Assembly (NCBI GenBank): GCA_000310025.1
Contig: FN649727.1
Location: 9,150,355-9,214,354, forward strand
DNA length: 64,000 bases
Direction: 5' to 3'
Origin: Ectocarpus siliculosus
Taxonomy: Eukaryota; Sar; Phaeophyceae; Ectocarpales; Ectocarpaceae
The position numbers were made by a program, and so were the translations under genes. Below, piece after piece: positions 23,601-35,408 of the stretch (the first letter of the stretch is position 1; every line of letters starts with the position of its first letter). The notes under the pieces were generated by a model, which saw only the letters and a list, made by a program, of their open reading frames with translations, was not told the DNA's origin and made no database searches.

Positions 23601-25870
23601 CCGCTCACGCAACGTTGCCGGAATGTCAAGCTTCATGTGAAAATGTCAACTTTTGGTGTTCATCGTTATGGCTTTATCAGGGAGGCGGTGGCAGTGTTCG
23701 ACTGGGCGATGGAGAACATGAGCATTTGGGCTTCCGTCGACATCGAAAGTCGAAACGCTAAGACCCTCGGGAGAGCCTACACGTGCGGTGTCAGCAACAT
23801 GGGGCGGTACCCATTCGATACCCAGGTGAGGTGGCCTTTTAGTAAAAGCAGTGCGGTCGGTTTCACCCTCTTTCCTCCTTATCGGTGCTATGGTATGATT
23901 TGTCTGACTTGGACGGGACTACGTAGTAGGCGTTCATTGCCGCTGTGTTTGCTCAAGAGTGGAAACCCCTAGGGATGTTCTGCTCGTATCGACTGCTAGT
24001 ATTAAAGCGAAAGCGGCCTCGTCATCGTTGTAGGAATGATTTCCTCTGCTTGACCGCAACATTGCTCGGGGTCGTGATTGTCAGTCTTCCATTTTTCGCG
24101 AATAGCGATAACGTTTGTCTCATTCTCCACCATCGCAGTAGCCTAGATAACACGCGAGGTGTATCGAGTTGGTAGGGATTGTTGAGGCCATCCCCCCCAC
24201 CCTACTACGTTGAGCACAGCAGCAGTTCTTGCAGCGATCGCGTCACAGATATTCTCCCGCGGGCGCTCTCAACGCCAGCGAGGGAGAGTATCCTCGGCGA
24301 GGTATTCTTACTTTTCACCGCCGCAAGAACGAGCTGTTGTAGGAAATTCGCACCATTGTGAGGTGGATGGCGAATACTGGTGGGAACATTTCCGGCGGGG
24401 TTTGTCATCTTCGTGCTCTTAACCCTTATGTGACTACAAGGCCGATTCAGCTCCGTTCTCAGCTCCGATCACTTTGCGTGCCGAAAGATCGCCGTTGTGC
24501 CTCGGCTAAGAGCAAAAAACATACATAGAGACCAGCAGGGAGACACAGGCAGCCCACCCCAAAAGCACGCTTATCAGCAATGCGCACAGGACTCACATAG
24601 TACAATACTATTCACCCATGCCTAATCTCTCTGACGTGGGGCAGATATCCTTTCCAGATCCAATCTACTGCCTACCGGCTGTCCAAGATTCAAACGCAAA
24701 ATACCACCACTGGAGGGTACATACAGCACCCTGAACATGTGATCAACCCGGTGCCGCATCCGCGTGGGAGAGCAGAGAAAGCGCACACCGGAGCCGATGC
24801 TAACGTACTGCCTCGGTGCTTGATGTTGTTGTGATTGCGGTGTGTGTGGTTCCCAATATTGGGAGTGAAGGGTGGTTCGTCTGCTGTGTGCAAAATTTCG
24901 CTCAAAGGCAAGGGTTTTCGGGACTACAGCTCCGATCACAGCTCCGATCACAGCTCTCTATTTGCAGTACAGAATAGTTAAATATATCACGATTTTTATG
25001 CATTTTGTGCGATAGTGGATGATGGTCTCGATTCTCTGATGAGCGGGCCGTTTTTTTGTCGATCTGGCGCTTCTGTGAGGCGGTTTCCCGTCAGCGTCTT
25101 CGCATCTAGCGCCGCTAGCATTTGCGCTTGCCGTATGCTCTGTCCAAGGATGAGGTGGAGAAGATGTGCCAACAGGTATTGCTTGCACAGGTACATCCTC
25201 TGTGCGGATGGTTGCTGTCGGAGACAGGCATGCACACCTGCTCAGAAACTACTGCTGCTGTACAGCAGCCTATTTCTCTCCGCATAGCTGCTACTGCTGT
25301 ACAACAGTAGTACTACTGTACTCCTGTTCGTCACCCTTACATATACCGCGTCCCCATCCCTGTGAGCGCCACACATGGACCCACTGCTGCACCATCCTTG
25401 CCGCCGTGATTTACGGGTGTACACTCATGCTTGGAAGATCTTTGACCGCAGAGAGCCAGTTGTGGGGAAAAAAACAAAAAAAAACAAATTAACCCAGTCA
25501 CGTAAGGGTTAAAGGCAATGTCCTCGATGCGACCTCTCGACGTCCCACCGTTACCTCTTAACACGTTCTTGGAGGGATACACCTGTAGGAGATTGATTCC
25601 TCTACCTAAAACCCTCACCCATATTATTTACGTGTCGGTGCTGCCGAAACGTGTGGCGCGCAGGTGGGCAATCTTTCTCTCAAGGCGGTGCACTACGGAA
25701 CGAGCCAGTCAGCCTGCGGAAGTTTGTTCCAGCTCAGCTGCGGTACGATAGACGGAGAGCTTTTCATGACGCTACAGTTTGCGGAGCCTGTCGTCACACG
25801 AGAAGCAGGGGAGGCCTACTTGCGGGGCATCATCGACAACCTGCGGGCCGCTTGCGTAATTTCCCAATGA
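20690..25870 (+). CDS. Condensation/alcohol-acyltransferase-type enzyme, copy A (intact)
   Basis: Five exons: 20690-21154, 21775-22583, 22999-23352, 23681-23825, 25664-25870. Junctions are GT-AG with matching phases; 659 residues if ATG 20690 is used (ATG 20741 and 20956 are alternatives). It fits the CoA-dependent acyltransferase fold shared by NRPS condensation domains and alcohol acetyltransferases. Visible features: RKLGSFEKML near residue 123; LPRSSLKRGIEAVLARHPML; the HxxxD catalytic motif as NHALED (His305, Asp309); RERGLTLSGALSAACLMA after the core; then GVSNMGRYPF and GSLFQLSCGTIDGELFMTLQ near the C-terminus. Such enzymes transfer an acyl group from CoA or a carrier protein to an alcohol or amine; the substrate is unknown. 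The last intron (1838 bp) contains a piggyBac-like insertion that copy B lacks. Exon 1 could encode a leader (GAGLFMILCTKL) but targeting is unclear. Confidence 0.75.
24423..25508. mobile_element. piggyBac-like non-autonomous element (1086 bp) with TTAA target duplications
   Basis: Flanked by TTAA at 24419-24422 and 25509-25512. Terminal inverted repeats are CCCTTATGTGACT on the left and, read inward from the right, CCCTTACGTGACT. Copy B of the duplication has a single TTAA at the equivalent place (near 30930, in CTCTTAAAGGCC), which proves insertion. TTAA duplication and termini starting CCC are hallmarks of the piggyBac superfamily. No frame inside looks like a DDD transposase; the longest are under 110 codons. 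Direct copies of CAGCTCCGATCA occur near both ends (about 24460 and 24925-24950), perhaps subterminal repeats. Confidence 0.85.
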
Positions 25871-27547
25871 CCGGCGGAAGACACCGGTTGGTTGCGGTTT
25901 ACACACACACACACACACCCCATTACTTTTGGGGGGTTGTAATAGCAGAGACTTTCAGCGGAGAATCATCGCTCAGAGCGGGCATGAAGACGTGGTTGCC
26001 CTGGTAATGTTCTCCGGGAGAATGATCACAGCCTCCTCATTACAACCCGTGGTTTGTTGTGCCGTTGTTTGACTTGGCGGTCGAGAAACAGTCCTCCTGT
26101 CCCCTGTTCCAAACGTGGACAGCAGTACGAGGCGACTATTCATCCCGTTGGGGACAGAGCACGGCCGGGAGCCAGGGTCTTGGGGGAGTGAACCTTTACG
26201 AGAGACATATCCGTAGCTAGAACTATCTTTTGATAGTTTCCCTTTGATGATGCTCACGAAAGTATGCTTACTCGAAGCGCACTGAGAAGCTGCTAGCGGT
26301 AGGGGTCAGGTTGTTGCCGACTATGTTCCCGGCTATTCAACTGCAGTCCGAGTGCACGGGAATTCGTCGGAATTCGTCGCGTCCCCGTCGATGCACAAGG
26401 GAGTCCGTTGCGAGAGCGCGCGCGGGCGTTTTGGTTGGGCGAAACTATGGCTCTTGCCGTTCACCGTGGTGAATGGTTGAGCACACAGCTGACAGATGCA
26501 CGGGGGAGTTCATTGTTGGCACGTTGGCATCCCCTTCCCAACACGAAGGCTGCCGAACCCACTTGTCTCATCACCTCGTGCTTCGCACACAGAGCCCGGA
26601 TTGCCACCAACAAAGTAGAGGGGCGGCTCGAGAAAGCTATCAATTCCCCCCGTGAGCTGGTTTTACGCTCTGACTTTGCTCTGATGAACGGGAGAAATGC
26701 TGCACCATCACACCTGTGGATTGCAGGCAACCTTTCACCAACCTCTAATTATTTTCAGCTCTCGGCGGGAGCACCTTTCAAGCCCGATATACAGATTCGT
26801 AGGATGTCTTCTTGTAGCTTTAGTCTAACCCTCCTAGTACTAGAAGCCCAAATGGGGACACTTTGGAGACACAGCACTCAAACGTCTATTTTCCGCACCC
26901 CCTGTAGTCACCGTCCGTGGGCTCGGTTGTGTGAAACGCACACGTGAGAACCCTTGGGTCTATTCATGCTTGGTTGGTGGTATGCTGTGTGTGTGTGATA
27001 CGCTACGTATTGTTGTGCGATGCCTCTCCTCGGCCCCTGACTTGCTGTGTACACCATCTCCCAAGCCGCGTGTGTGCCCCCTAGGTCATAAAACTGTACA
27101 TCGCTTGGTGTACTGAAAAAGTTGCTGACTTGGCCTCAGTATGAAAAGTTAGGTAAAAGTCAGGTCACTCTACGTCTCTACGTACAACAGCTGCTGCTTG
27201 TCGTATCATAGCTCCGATGCTTTGGAGGGACTGTAGCCCCTCGACCAATGGCTGACGCACTGACGAACAGTGTTTTTGGGATATTTTTTTGCGGAGGGAC
27301 TGGGTACGGTGCGTACGGGTACTGGGTTACTGGGTACTGGGTACTGCTGTAGGAGGTAGGAGGGTTTAAAAGGTATTGAATGATTTGCCGATGTGCAAAA
27401 TTGGAGATCGGCACTATGATAATCGGAGTTGGGCCTGCACAAGCGGGCAACAAACTCAAAAACTCCAGTATTTTACATGAGAATCTCTTTCACCGAACAG
27501 TCTTCTCTAAATAAAATGGATATTTTTCCGCACGGCGCAACAGCTTG
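25871..27547. other. Downstream flank of copy A and spacer between duplicates
   Basis: To about 26490 this is duplicated 3' flank shared with copy B. From there to about 27547 it is unique spacer without a recognisable gene. It contains a CA run near 25902-25918 and a GGGTACTG minisatellite near 27300-27352. Confidence 0.55.
27300..27352. repeat. GGGTACTG-type minisatellite
   Basis: About five imperfect copies of a 7-9 bp GGGTAC(T)G unit, just upstream of duplication copy B. Confidence 0.75.
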
Positions 27548-30500
27548 CCGTAGCCGCAGAGCGCCGCAGCGATGTACCGGCACACCGGCACCCTTTTCCA
27601 CATCGTGCGGTTGTTCGTTGGCTGACTGCTGTATATATGATGGCCCGGAGGTCCCGATCCTGGTGTGTCTCTTCCCGGCAACGGCCGACCATGGTGCTGT
27701 GTGCTGCTCGAGGGGCTGGACTTTTCATGATCTCGTGGACGAAACTCTCCGCCCCGTTCGTTCAAGTACAACAACCTGCCCGCGGCGGTCCTCTCTCACC
27801 TACTACGACAACAGCACCAGCAGGCTCGCTAGGAGAAGGGCTCGGTCTTAATGGTAGTGGTTCGGCAAGCGGTGTGAGGCAGCGACGACGTATTGAGATG
27901 ACGTTGCAGGTGGAGGAGGGGTCAAGCGCAGCAGCAGCAGACGCTCTAGCTGCTAGGAGCGCCGCCGCTAGCGCCGTGGCGAAGCCGTTCATGAGCCGAA
28001 AGCTCGGCAGCTTCGAGAAGATGCTCACGCAAACTCGGGACGGCGCTGGCCCTGCCGAGGACGGCGTTCGGACTCTAACTACTCCGCACGTGTGGGTGAG
28101 CATTTGATATGTGGTGTGTTGGCGCTGAAGTAAATGTAGGAAGAGAGACAGTCAGCCGGTCGTCGCGACACCCTTGTGTGCATGTTTACACCAACAGCAT
28201 ATATCCACGCTGTTGGTGCTCGATCGAAGGTGGGCGTTGGCCGAATCTATGCAAGTATATGCATCGTTGACCTGCTGTTTGGAGTTTGCGGCTGCTGCAG
28301 TTCAGAAAAACAAAACTTCATACTGGAGTAAGGGTACAAGAGGCTGCTATTGTAACACCCCCTGGTGGAGAAAGGGGTCAGGCAGAGGGGGCTCGAATCA
28401 TGTTGCAGACTGCTCTGAGGACTGCGGGTTTGAAGGGGGGTAAACCCGCCAAACCTCATTTTTCCTACATACACTATGATTGACTTATTGCACAACACCT
28501 GGGAAACATCTGGTACGAAATGCAATACGCCCATGTCTTTAACCAGAACCGAACATGTACCGCCCTTGACGCGTGTCAGGCTGCCGTGATCGACGGCGAC
28601 TTGCCGAGGAACTCGCTCAAGCGCGGGATCGAGGCGGTCCTCGCCCGCCACCCCATGCTCCGCGCTTGCATCCGCACGCCGGACGGGCCTAAGGAGCCGC
28701 TGATCGATATCCGGGGCGAGGAGCGGGAAGACGGGGACCCCCTCTACTTCTGCGAATCCAAGTGCGAATCGCTGGGGGCGCTAGCGGAGCGCGTCTTGGC
28801 CCCCGAAGAAGACGAGATCTCCGGAGATGAAGCTTTCGCGCGGGAGTGGCGAGGGCGGCTCGAGCGCAACCTGGACAACGCGCGGTTGCCGGTGTCCGCG
28901 GGCCCGAATTGGCGCGTGGAAACCATCCGCCTTTCTGGGCGGGAAGGCCGGGTCCCCGCCGCCGCCGCACCGCCCTGGTGTGCACCATGAACCACGCCCT
29001 CGAGGACCAACGGAGCTCGAACGTGATGCTGCAAGGGATTCTAGAGGCCGCAGCTGGGAAGGCAAGCGGCCCCGCGCGTTCAGCCGATGATGCAGGCGGG
29101 TTTGATCTGCCCCCCAGCATGGAAGCTGCGATTGTGGAGGGGAAACAATTCCGCAGAAACACGCTGGGGTACATGTGGCGCCAGGCCACGGTGGCGATCG
29201 CAAAACCCATGGTCGTACCAGACGGGCTTGCCTCTGTAGACGAGAGGAGCGAGGGGGGCGACGAGGGGCCGTTCGGGGTGTCTAGCCGGAAAAGCGCGTG
29301 CGAGTTTTCGTCGGTGCCGGCGGACGACGTATCTGTGATGCTGCAGGCGTGCAGGTACAGTAAGCGCAGGGGAGGAAACGGTCGCCGAACGTGGCACAGC
29401 ATGTTGTCGTGGGGTTCGTCGGGTGTTGCGCTAGGTATGGTGTGACACAGACGCAGCAGTTGTTGCTTGGACCTGTGGTGCGTTTTCTTATTTTCCCGCG
29501 TTCTCTTGTGGTAGACCGATCACCGGCAGAACACCGAAATTTACGACCTACCCGACCGTGCTGCAGCTATGTTCACGCGTGCCACCATGACCGCGGACGA
29601 ATTTTAAAACTCCTAAGCGCTCGCCCAGAGGCGACGGAGCTGCTTCTAGCTGGATTTCCTGTAGGGTATGCTGCCGTTCTCTTGGGTCCTTACCGCTCAT
29701 TCGCGTCTCCCCCCTCCCTCCTCCCTGCGCGATGATGATGACTTCTCGCCCTCCCAAGCAGAGAACGAGGGCTAACCCTGTCGGGAGCCCTGAGCGCCGC
29801 TTGCCTGATGGCGTGCAGCGACGTCGCCCATGCCGAGGGCAGCCGAGGGTCGAACCGTTACAAGTTTCTCCTGGCGGTTGACCTTCGGCGTTTCGGCACC
29901 GGGGATTACTCCGACATGGACTGGACGGGGGGCACCGTGGCGTGCGCGGGGGGGGCGATCGACTACGCGGTGAAGGTTCCCGCCGGGAGCGGGTCGAGGC
30001 TCGTGGGACGGGACGGGGAGGAGGCGGCGCGGGTGGCGCGGGAGGAGTTCTGGAGGCTCGCTGAGCGATGCAAGACCGCCACGCGGGACATGGTGGAGAA
30101 GGAAACACTGAGGTAGGCGACGAAGACCGTAAGTATGTCTGCCATTGTCTTTGTGTGGTGATTGTGTTGAAAAGAATCAGCGTACCGAGTTCCTCGTGCG
30201 TCTCAGCATTTTACGGCCTCTGTTTTGAGGACCGTGTAGTCACCTGGTTAGGTACCGGTCATCACTTTTGCATCATGCAATCAACATGCTCACTGCTTCT
30301 CGAGTGCATCCGTAGGAACCACATTTCTTTCAGAAGACTATATCCGCTGGCTTCAGATATACTCCCGCGCCCGTCACCTAGAGAATTTATCGCCGGACTG
30401 GCAAACTTCATGACAAAATAGCACTAATTCGGGTTCATTCTGATGGCTTCATCAGGGAGGCGGTAGCAGTGTTCGACTGGGCGATGGAGAACATACACAT

Positions 30501-31880
30501 TTGGGCTTCCGTCGACATGCAGAGTCGAAACGCCAAGACCCTCGGGAGAGCCTACACGTGCGGTGTCAGCAACATGGGGCGGTACCCATTCGATACCCAG
30601 GTGCGGTGGCCTTTTGGTACAGCATTGCCGTCGGTTTCATCCCCCTTCCTACTTGTCGGTGCTACGATGTGTGTGACGTGGACGGGACTACATTCGTAGG
30701 CGTTTCTTGTGGGTCCTGCCGCTGTGTTCGCTCAAGTGTGGAAACCCCGAGGGATGTTCTGCTCGTATCCACGGCTAGTATTGAAGTGAAAGCGGCCCCG
30801 TCATCGTTGTAGGAATGATTTCCTCTGCCTGACGGTAACATTGCTCAGGGACCGCTCTTGTCATTGTCAGGAGTTGGGTGGCGAATACTGGTGTGGGAAT
30901 TTTCCGGCGGGGTTTCCCATCTTCGCGCTCTTAAAGGCCATGTCCTCGACGCGATCTTTCGACGTCCCACCGCTCGTTACGCAGCATATTCGTGGGAGGG
31001 CGGGTCTGTAGGAGATTGATTCCTCAACCTAAAACCCTCACCCATATTTTTTAGTACGTGTCGGTGCTGCCGAAACGTGTGGCGCGCAGGTAGGCAATCT
31101 TTCTCTCAAGGCGGTGCACTACGGAACGAGCCAGTCCGCCCGCGGAAGTTTGTTCCAGCTCAGCTGCGGTACGATAGACGGAGAGCTTTTCATGACACTG
31201 CAGTTCGCCGAGCCCCTCCTGACACGAGAAGCAGGGGAGGCCTACTTGCGGGGCATCATCGACAACCTGCGGGCCGCTTGCGTAACTTCCTCATGACCGG
31301 CGGAAGACACCGGTTGCGGTTTACACAGACCCTCTCTCAAAAGGTTCGGGGGGGTTCAAATAATGGCACACGAGACTTTCAGCGGAGAATCATCGCTCAG
31401 AGCGGGCAAGACGACTTGGTTGCCCTGGTATTGTTCTCCGGGAGAATGATCACAGTCTCCCAGCAACAACCAAAACCGAAGGGTTTGTTGTGCCGTTGAA
31501 GTAGTCCTGTCCCTTGTTCAAAACGTGTACCTACAGTACGAGGCGATAATTCATCCCGTTGCGGACAGAGCACGGCCGGGAGCCAGGGTCTTCGGGGGTT
31601 GTGGTCTTCAAGAGACGTTTTCGTACGGATAAAACTGCTTTTGTCATTTTACTTTTTATATGCGCACGCGCAAGTGTACTTGCTCGGAGTATACTAAAGA
31701 AGCTGCTAGCGGTAGGGGTCGAGTTCGCCTACGACGTTCCCGACTAATGAACTGCAGTCCAAGTGCACGGAATTCGTCGCGTCCCGGCGACCGCAAGGGG
31801 GTCTGTTGCGAGGTCTTGCACGGGCGTTTTGGTTTTGGATGAACGACGGCTCCGCCGTTCAGCGTGGTGAGCACATAGAT
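27548..31880. repeat. Segmental duplication, copy B
   Basis: Direct repeat of copy A (20606-26490), 4.3 kb long. It lacks the piggyBac-like element and about 0.25 kb of the last intron. The right edge is placed where similarity fades after GGGCGTTTTGGTT and CGTGGTGA. Confidence 0.85.
27637..31296 (+). pseudogene. Condensation/alcohol-acyltransferase-type enzyme, copy B (frameshifted)
   Basis: Exons equivalent to copy A: 27637-28095, 28547-29354, 29762-30112, 30456-30600, 31090-31296. All splice sites are kept. Exon 2 is 808 nt against 809 in copy A: one G is missing from the G-run near 28938-28943 (GGGCGGGAAGG against GGGCGGGGAAGG). This shifts the frame just before the HxxxD catalytic motif and brings a TGA at 28988-28990. 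Downstream sequence remains open in the shifted frame, including NHALED and the whole C-terminus, so the damage looks recent. Exon 3 also has a 3-nt in-frame deletion (one Asp fewer). It could still be functional if the base was lost in assembly, or an N-terminal fragment could be made. Intron 4 is 489 bp. Confidence 0.75.
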
Positions 31881-32247
31881 ACGGGTGTGCGATGCGGGCA
31901 CAGCTTGGAGAGCATGGGAATATGTGATTCCAAGTTGTTGTTGTGGGTGATTTGGCGCAATAACAGCAGCCAAACGGCGAACACTCAACGCCATGACGAG
32001 CTATACTGACGAAGCTAGGACTGCACCCTACTGTTGGGATCAAAAGCCATATTTCATTTGGCCAACACATCACCCGTATGCAATACCCACTGCAGCCGTT
32101 TAACGAAGTTATAGCCGTTTCCAAAAGACAAGTTTTCTGACGTCAGACGTTCACAAGGAATCAACCAAACTAACGGTGTCAAGGCGACGCGGCCGTCAGC
32201 AACGTTTCCGCAGTTGCCAAAAGTCCCGGCAGATATCCTGACCAAGC
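31297..32247. other. Duplicated 3' flank and short spacer; no gene
   Basis: To about 31880 it matches the 3' flank of copy A; the rest is the convergent spacer before the 3' end of the Tab2 gene. No coding signal was seen. Confidence 0.5.
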
Positions 32248-35200
32248 CTAAATTGCGACTTCCTTCAATAACCAGAAACCAGCGACGTCGTCCGCATCAG
32301 GATTGCTTTGCACTGCCACGAAGTGGAATCCCCCTAACGCTCGTTTCGCCTCCTCGAAACCTTGCGCTGGGAGAAAAAACACGGAGAATGTCCAAGCGAC
32401 GATTTGGAAGGGAGTGCGAGGGGGTGAAGCGGGGGGTAAATGCACATAAGGGTGCGCAGCATGAGAGAAACAAGGTCGCTCACCAGTTGTGCTAGTGGAA
32501 CACATCGGATATTTAGTTTGCCGGTGGAATCAGAAGCATGCCCATTGTGTCGAAGTCACCCACACATGTAATTTCCACACCGCCTACTCCAAGTATGTAG
32601 ACGGAGCATGCAGATACTAGGACATCGATCATGCTGGATGATTCACCCCTGATTTATCTGTGGGTCGCTTGCTCATCCGCTTGCATCGTCCTTTTTCACG
32701 CCGTTGCGAATAAGCAACACACCATCGTGAACCAGCATAAGAATATGCTGGACATACGTGGAGGACGTTTACCTTCACACACGCCACCACCTCCAGGGCA
32801 CTCCAGGATGACGTCCTACAACTCACACTTGAGCATCAGACACATCACTTACTGCCGCCAGCTATTCTCTCGCTCACCTTCTTTCCGCTGGTCCCCCTGG
32901 ACTCGCGCGACAAGATACTGAGTGTTGATGCCGCACTCAAGAGCGAGTTCTCGGTTCTTGAGATCCGCCTGTCATGCCATCACACAGCCATCGCGGCGGT
33001 TGTCACGAACGAGCAGTCTGCAATGTAACCCAGCTCGCAGCTACTCCAATACACGACACGACTACCGCTGTGATCCCTCCACACACGCTCTCCAAGTTCA
33101 GCATGGAGCGCACTAAACGAAGACAGCAGGAAGAGGGGGAGGGACGATTGCGAGAGGATGGACGCAACTTATGGTAGGGCTGATTCCGAGGCATTTGGGA
33201 GCATGGTTTACAGTCCCCATATCGCCGTCGCAATGTATCTAAAACAGTCTCGGCAACCCCAAGAAGCAGTCATCCATGGTGGGTGATGAACACGGCAGCA
33301 TTTTGACAGCAGTAGCTTGAGCAACTCCTTGTGTTGTCCATCTCGCGATAAACCAACGCATTCGAGGAAGCGGATATCGGTTGGAGTGCGCATCCTCCGT
33401 GTTAGCAACAGAACGCAAGCTACAGCAGCCTACCCTCGGAGATGGGACCTCAACGTGCAAGAAACAACTGCCGAACAAGCCTTACTACTATGTGTATGTG
33501 GAATTTTCCCCGGGTTGCAACATGATACTCCAACTGTACGCGAGGCCAATCTATTGCCCACCTTGAAGTAGGCCACCTCGAGGCCGGTCATCCAAGTGGC
33601 GAGGGGCTCAGCTCTCGCCGTGAACATCGCAAGCCCTGGGATCATCGCATCGTCCGGGAGGGATGCATCCAGCGGACATAGCCTGGAACCCCGGAAATTA
33701 TTCGGAACGGAAATGCCAAGTCGAGGGTGAAGACACAGCGAGCGGCAGTGGCCGTTAGATACGCCTATCGTACGACGGTCAGCAAGATATCTCTTTAGTT
33801 GAGGGGATCAGTTCGAACAAGTACCATATCTACAACTGCTGCGATTGATTGTTGGTAGTATTTACAGAGCTAAAGGGTACGAAACGGGTCGATCGAATAA
33901 CAATGGGCATACAGAGAACTCCTGCTGGACGAGAGAAAGCGCGCTCTCGAGGTCGTGGAACCTTAACCTTTCCTGAGAGAAACGAGAATCTGACTAGCAG
34001 CAGTCCAGGGTTAAGCTGGCGCCGCAGCAAGACACCAGCAGACTTGCACCACATCTCGACGCTTGTCGTTACTGTCACACTTCGCACACCTGCCGACCCC
34101 AACGTTTTCGTCATTGATGTTGCCCTGACGGAACTCGGACACCGGCATGGTCACGAAAGCGTACTGCTCTCCTCGCAGAGCATCTGGTAGAGGGGTCGGA
34201 GTCTTTGACAACGGTAGGTAATGCGACAAAGGGGCGCGCGGGGGACGAAGGCGTATGATGGTAAGCCTTGGATGGCGCTATTTTTCTATTTTCCGAGTCG
34301 CGCTTCTCAAGCTGCTCCCCACGCGTGTTTCTCTACAGCAAACTCGCGCGCGATTAGTACACACAATGTCACGGGGCCCTTGTGATGACCCCATGTTGGC
34401 AGGGTGGGGAGGTGGACGCGTTGCGTCGTCATGAGCAAAGCCGAATGCTCCGCGGCCAGGTTCGCGTTCCTCAATCTTGCATGTTTGACATAACGACATG
34501 TCGCCACCCAGCGGGGCAAGAAAGAGAAAGACAAAGACAACAAGGACGATTTGACACAACGATGTGTTGCCAACAAGGGGAGCAAGAGAGCGAAGGACAA
34601 CAGCTATGCTGTAGCCACATCATATACCCACAGACATCGAGCGCTGTCCACAGAGCAAGCGGTCCGCTTGCAGGTGTGTACACGAAACGAAACAATAACA
34701 AGATCTCACCCGAATGTCGAAGAACGCCGGTTGCTTCATGGTGGGCTTGAACCCGGCCATGGCGGGGTACACATCGCGCTCGCGCTCCTCGAGCCACTGG
34801 TACATGGCGTACGTCGTCCTGCACGGCTTGACCGCGACCTCCACCTCCTTGAGGGCGATGTCGATCATGTTGAACATGGCGTTTCGGAAGAAGCGGATCA
34901 CGGTAGGCTTCGAGCCCCCCGGCGCGGCCTCGATGACCCCCTCTATCGTCCTGCGCACCTCTCGCGAGTTCACCATGTTGCTGGGGATCGGCGAGACGTG
35001 GCGGAAGTTGCCCGTGGAGTCGCAGATGAGGAGCTCCCACAGCTTCTTACCGTCCGCCCCAACGACCGGCCTGGAGTACACGTCAAGCTCCCACTCGTTG
35101 CTGATCTTGGCGCCTGGCTTTATCGTCGTCTCCGCTCCAGCTCCAACACCCCCCTCTTTTACTGAAGGTGGCGTAGGCGACTCTGCCGGGGTGGACATGG

Positions 35201-35408
35201 ACAAGCCCGTAGAGTGCCGGCGTCGGCAGCCCTCCCTTGCCCGAACATGACACGCGGGCTGTGTCCGTGCAGGTGCTGCTGCTACTGCTGCTGCGGTCGC
35301 ATCATGTTGGTGCTGTCGCCCTGCAAGTCTTGGGGGTGCAAACGCCCCACACGGACTGGCCCATGAAGCAAGGGCTGCCACGATTATCAAGAAGCTTGAC
35401 CTTGGCAT
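32248..35408 (-). CDS. TAB2: Tab2/Atab2-family RNA-binding protein, plastid-targeted
   Basis: Homologue of the factor that activates translation of photosystem I mRNA (psaB in Chlamydomonas; PSI and PSII assembly in Arabidopsis). Five exons: 35408-34710, 34202-34090, 33682-33562, 32968-32878, 32366-32248. All are in phase and give 380 residues, close to family length. The N-terminus has a signal-peptide-like run and the heterokont motif GAFAP (Phe23), so the product should enter the plastid. Conserved blocks: NEWELDVYSRPV, KKLWELLICD, FRHVSPIP, PTVIRFFRNAMFNMIDIALK, PCRTTYAMYQWLEERERDVY, PLPDALRGEQYAFVTMP, IPGLAMFT with PLATWMTGLE, and FHFVAVQSNPDADDVAGFWL at the end. The fourth exon (ADLKNRELALECGINTQY) supplies the usual strand preceding the last block. 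The gene is divergent from the FAD monooxygenase, 676 bp between start codons. Confidence 0.93.

Larger units (their letters stand above)
20606..26490. repeat. Segmental duplication, copy A
   Basis: Direct repeat of 27548-31880. Both copies carry the same five coding exons, high identity across exons and introns, and the same 3' flank down to a shared stretch containing GAATTCGTCGCGTCC. Copy A is about 1.5 kb longer. The excess is a 1086 bp insertion at 24423-25508 plus about 0.25 kb near 24080-24360 that copy B lacks, and small indels. Edges were estimated by eye. Confidence 0.85.
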
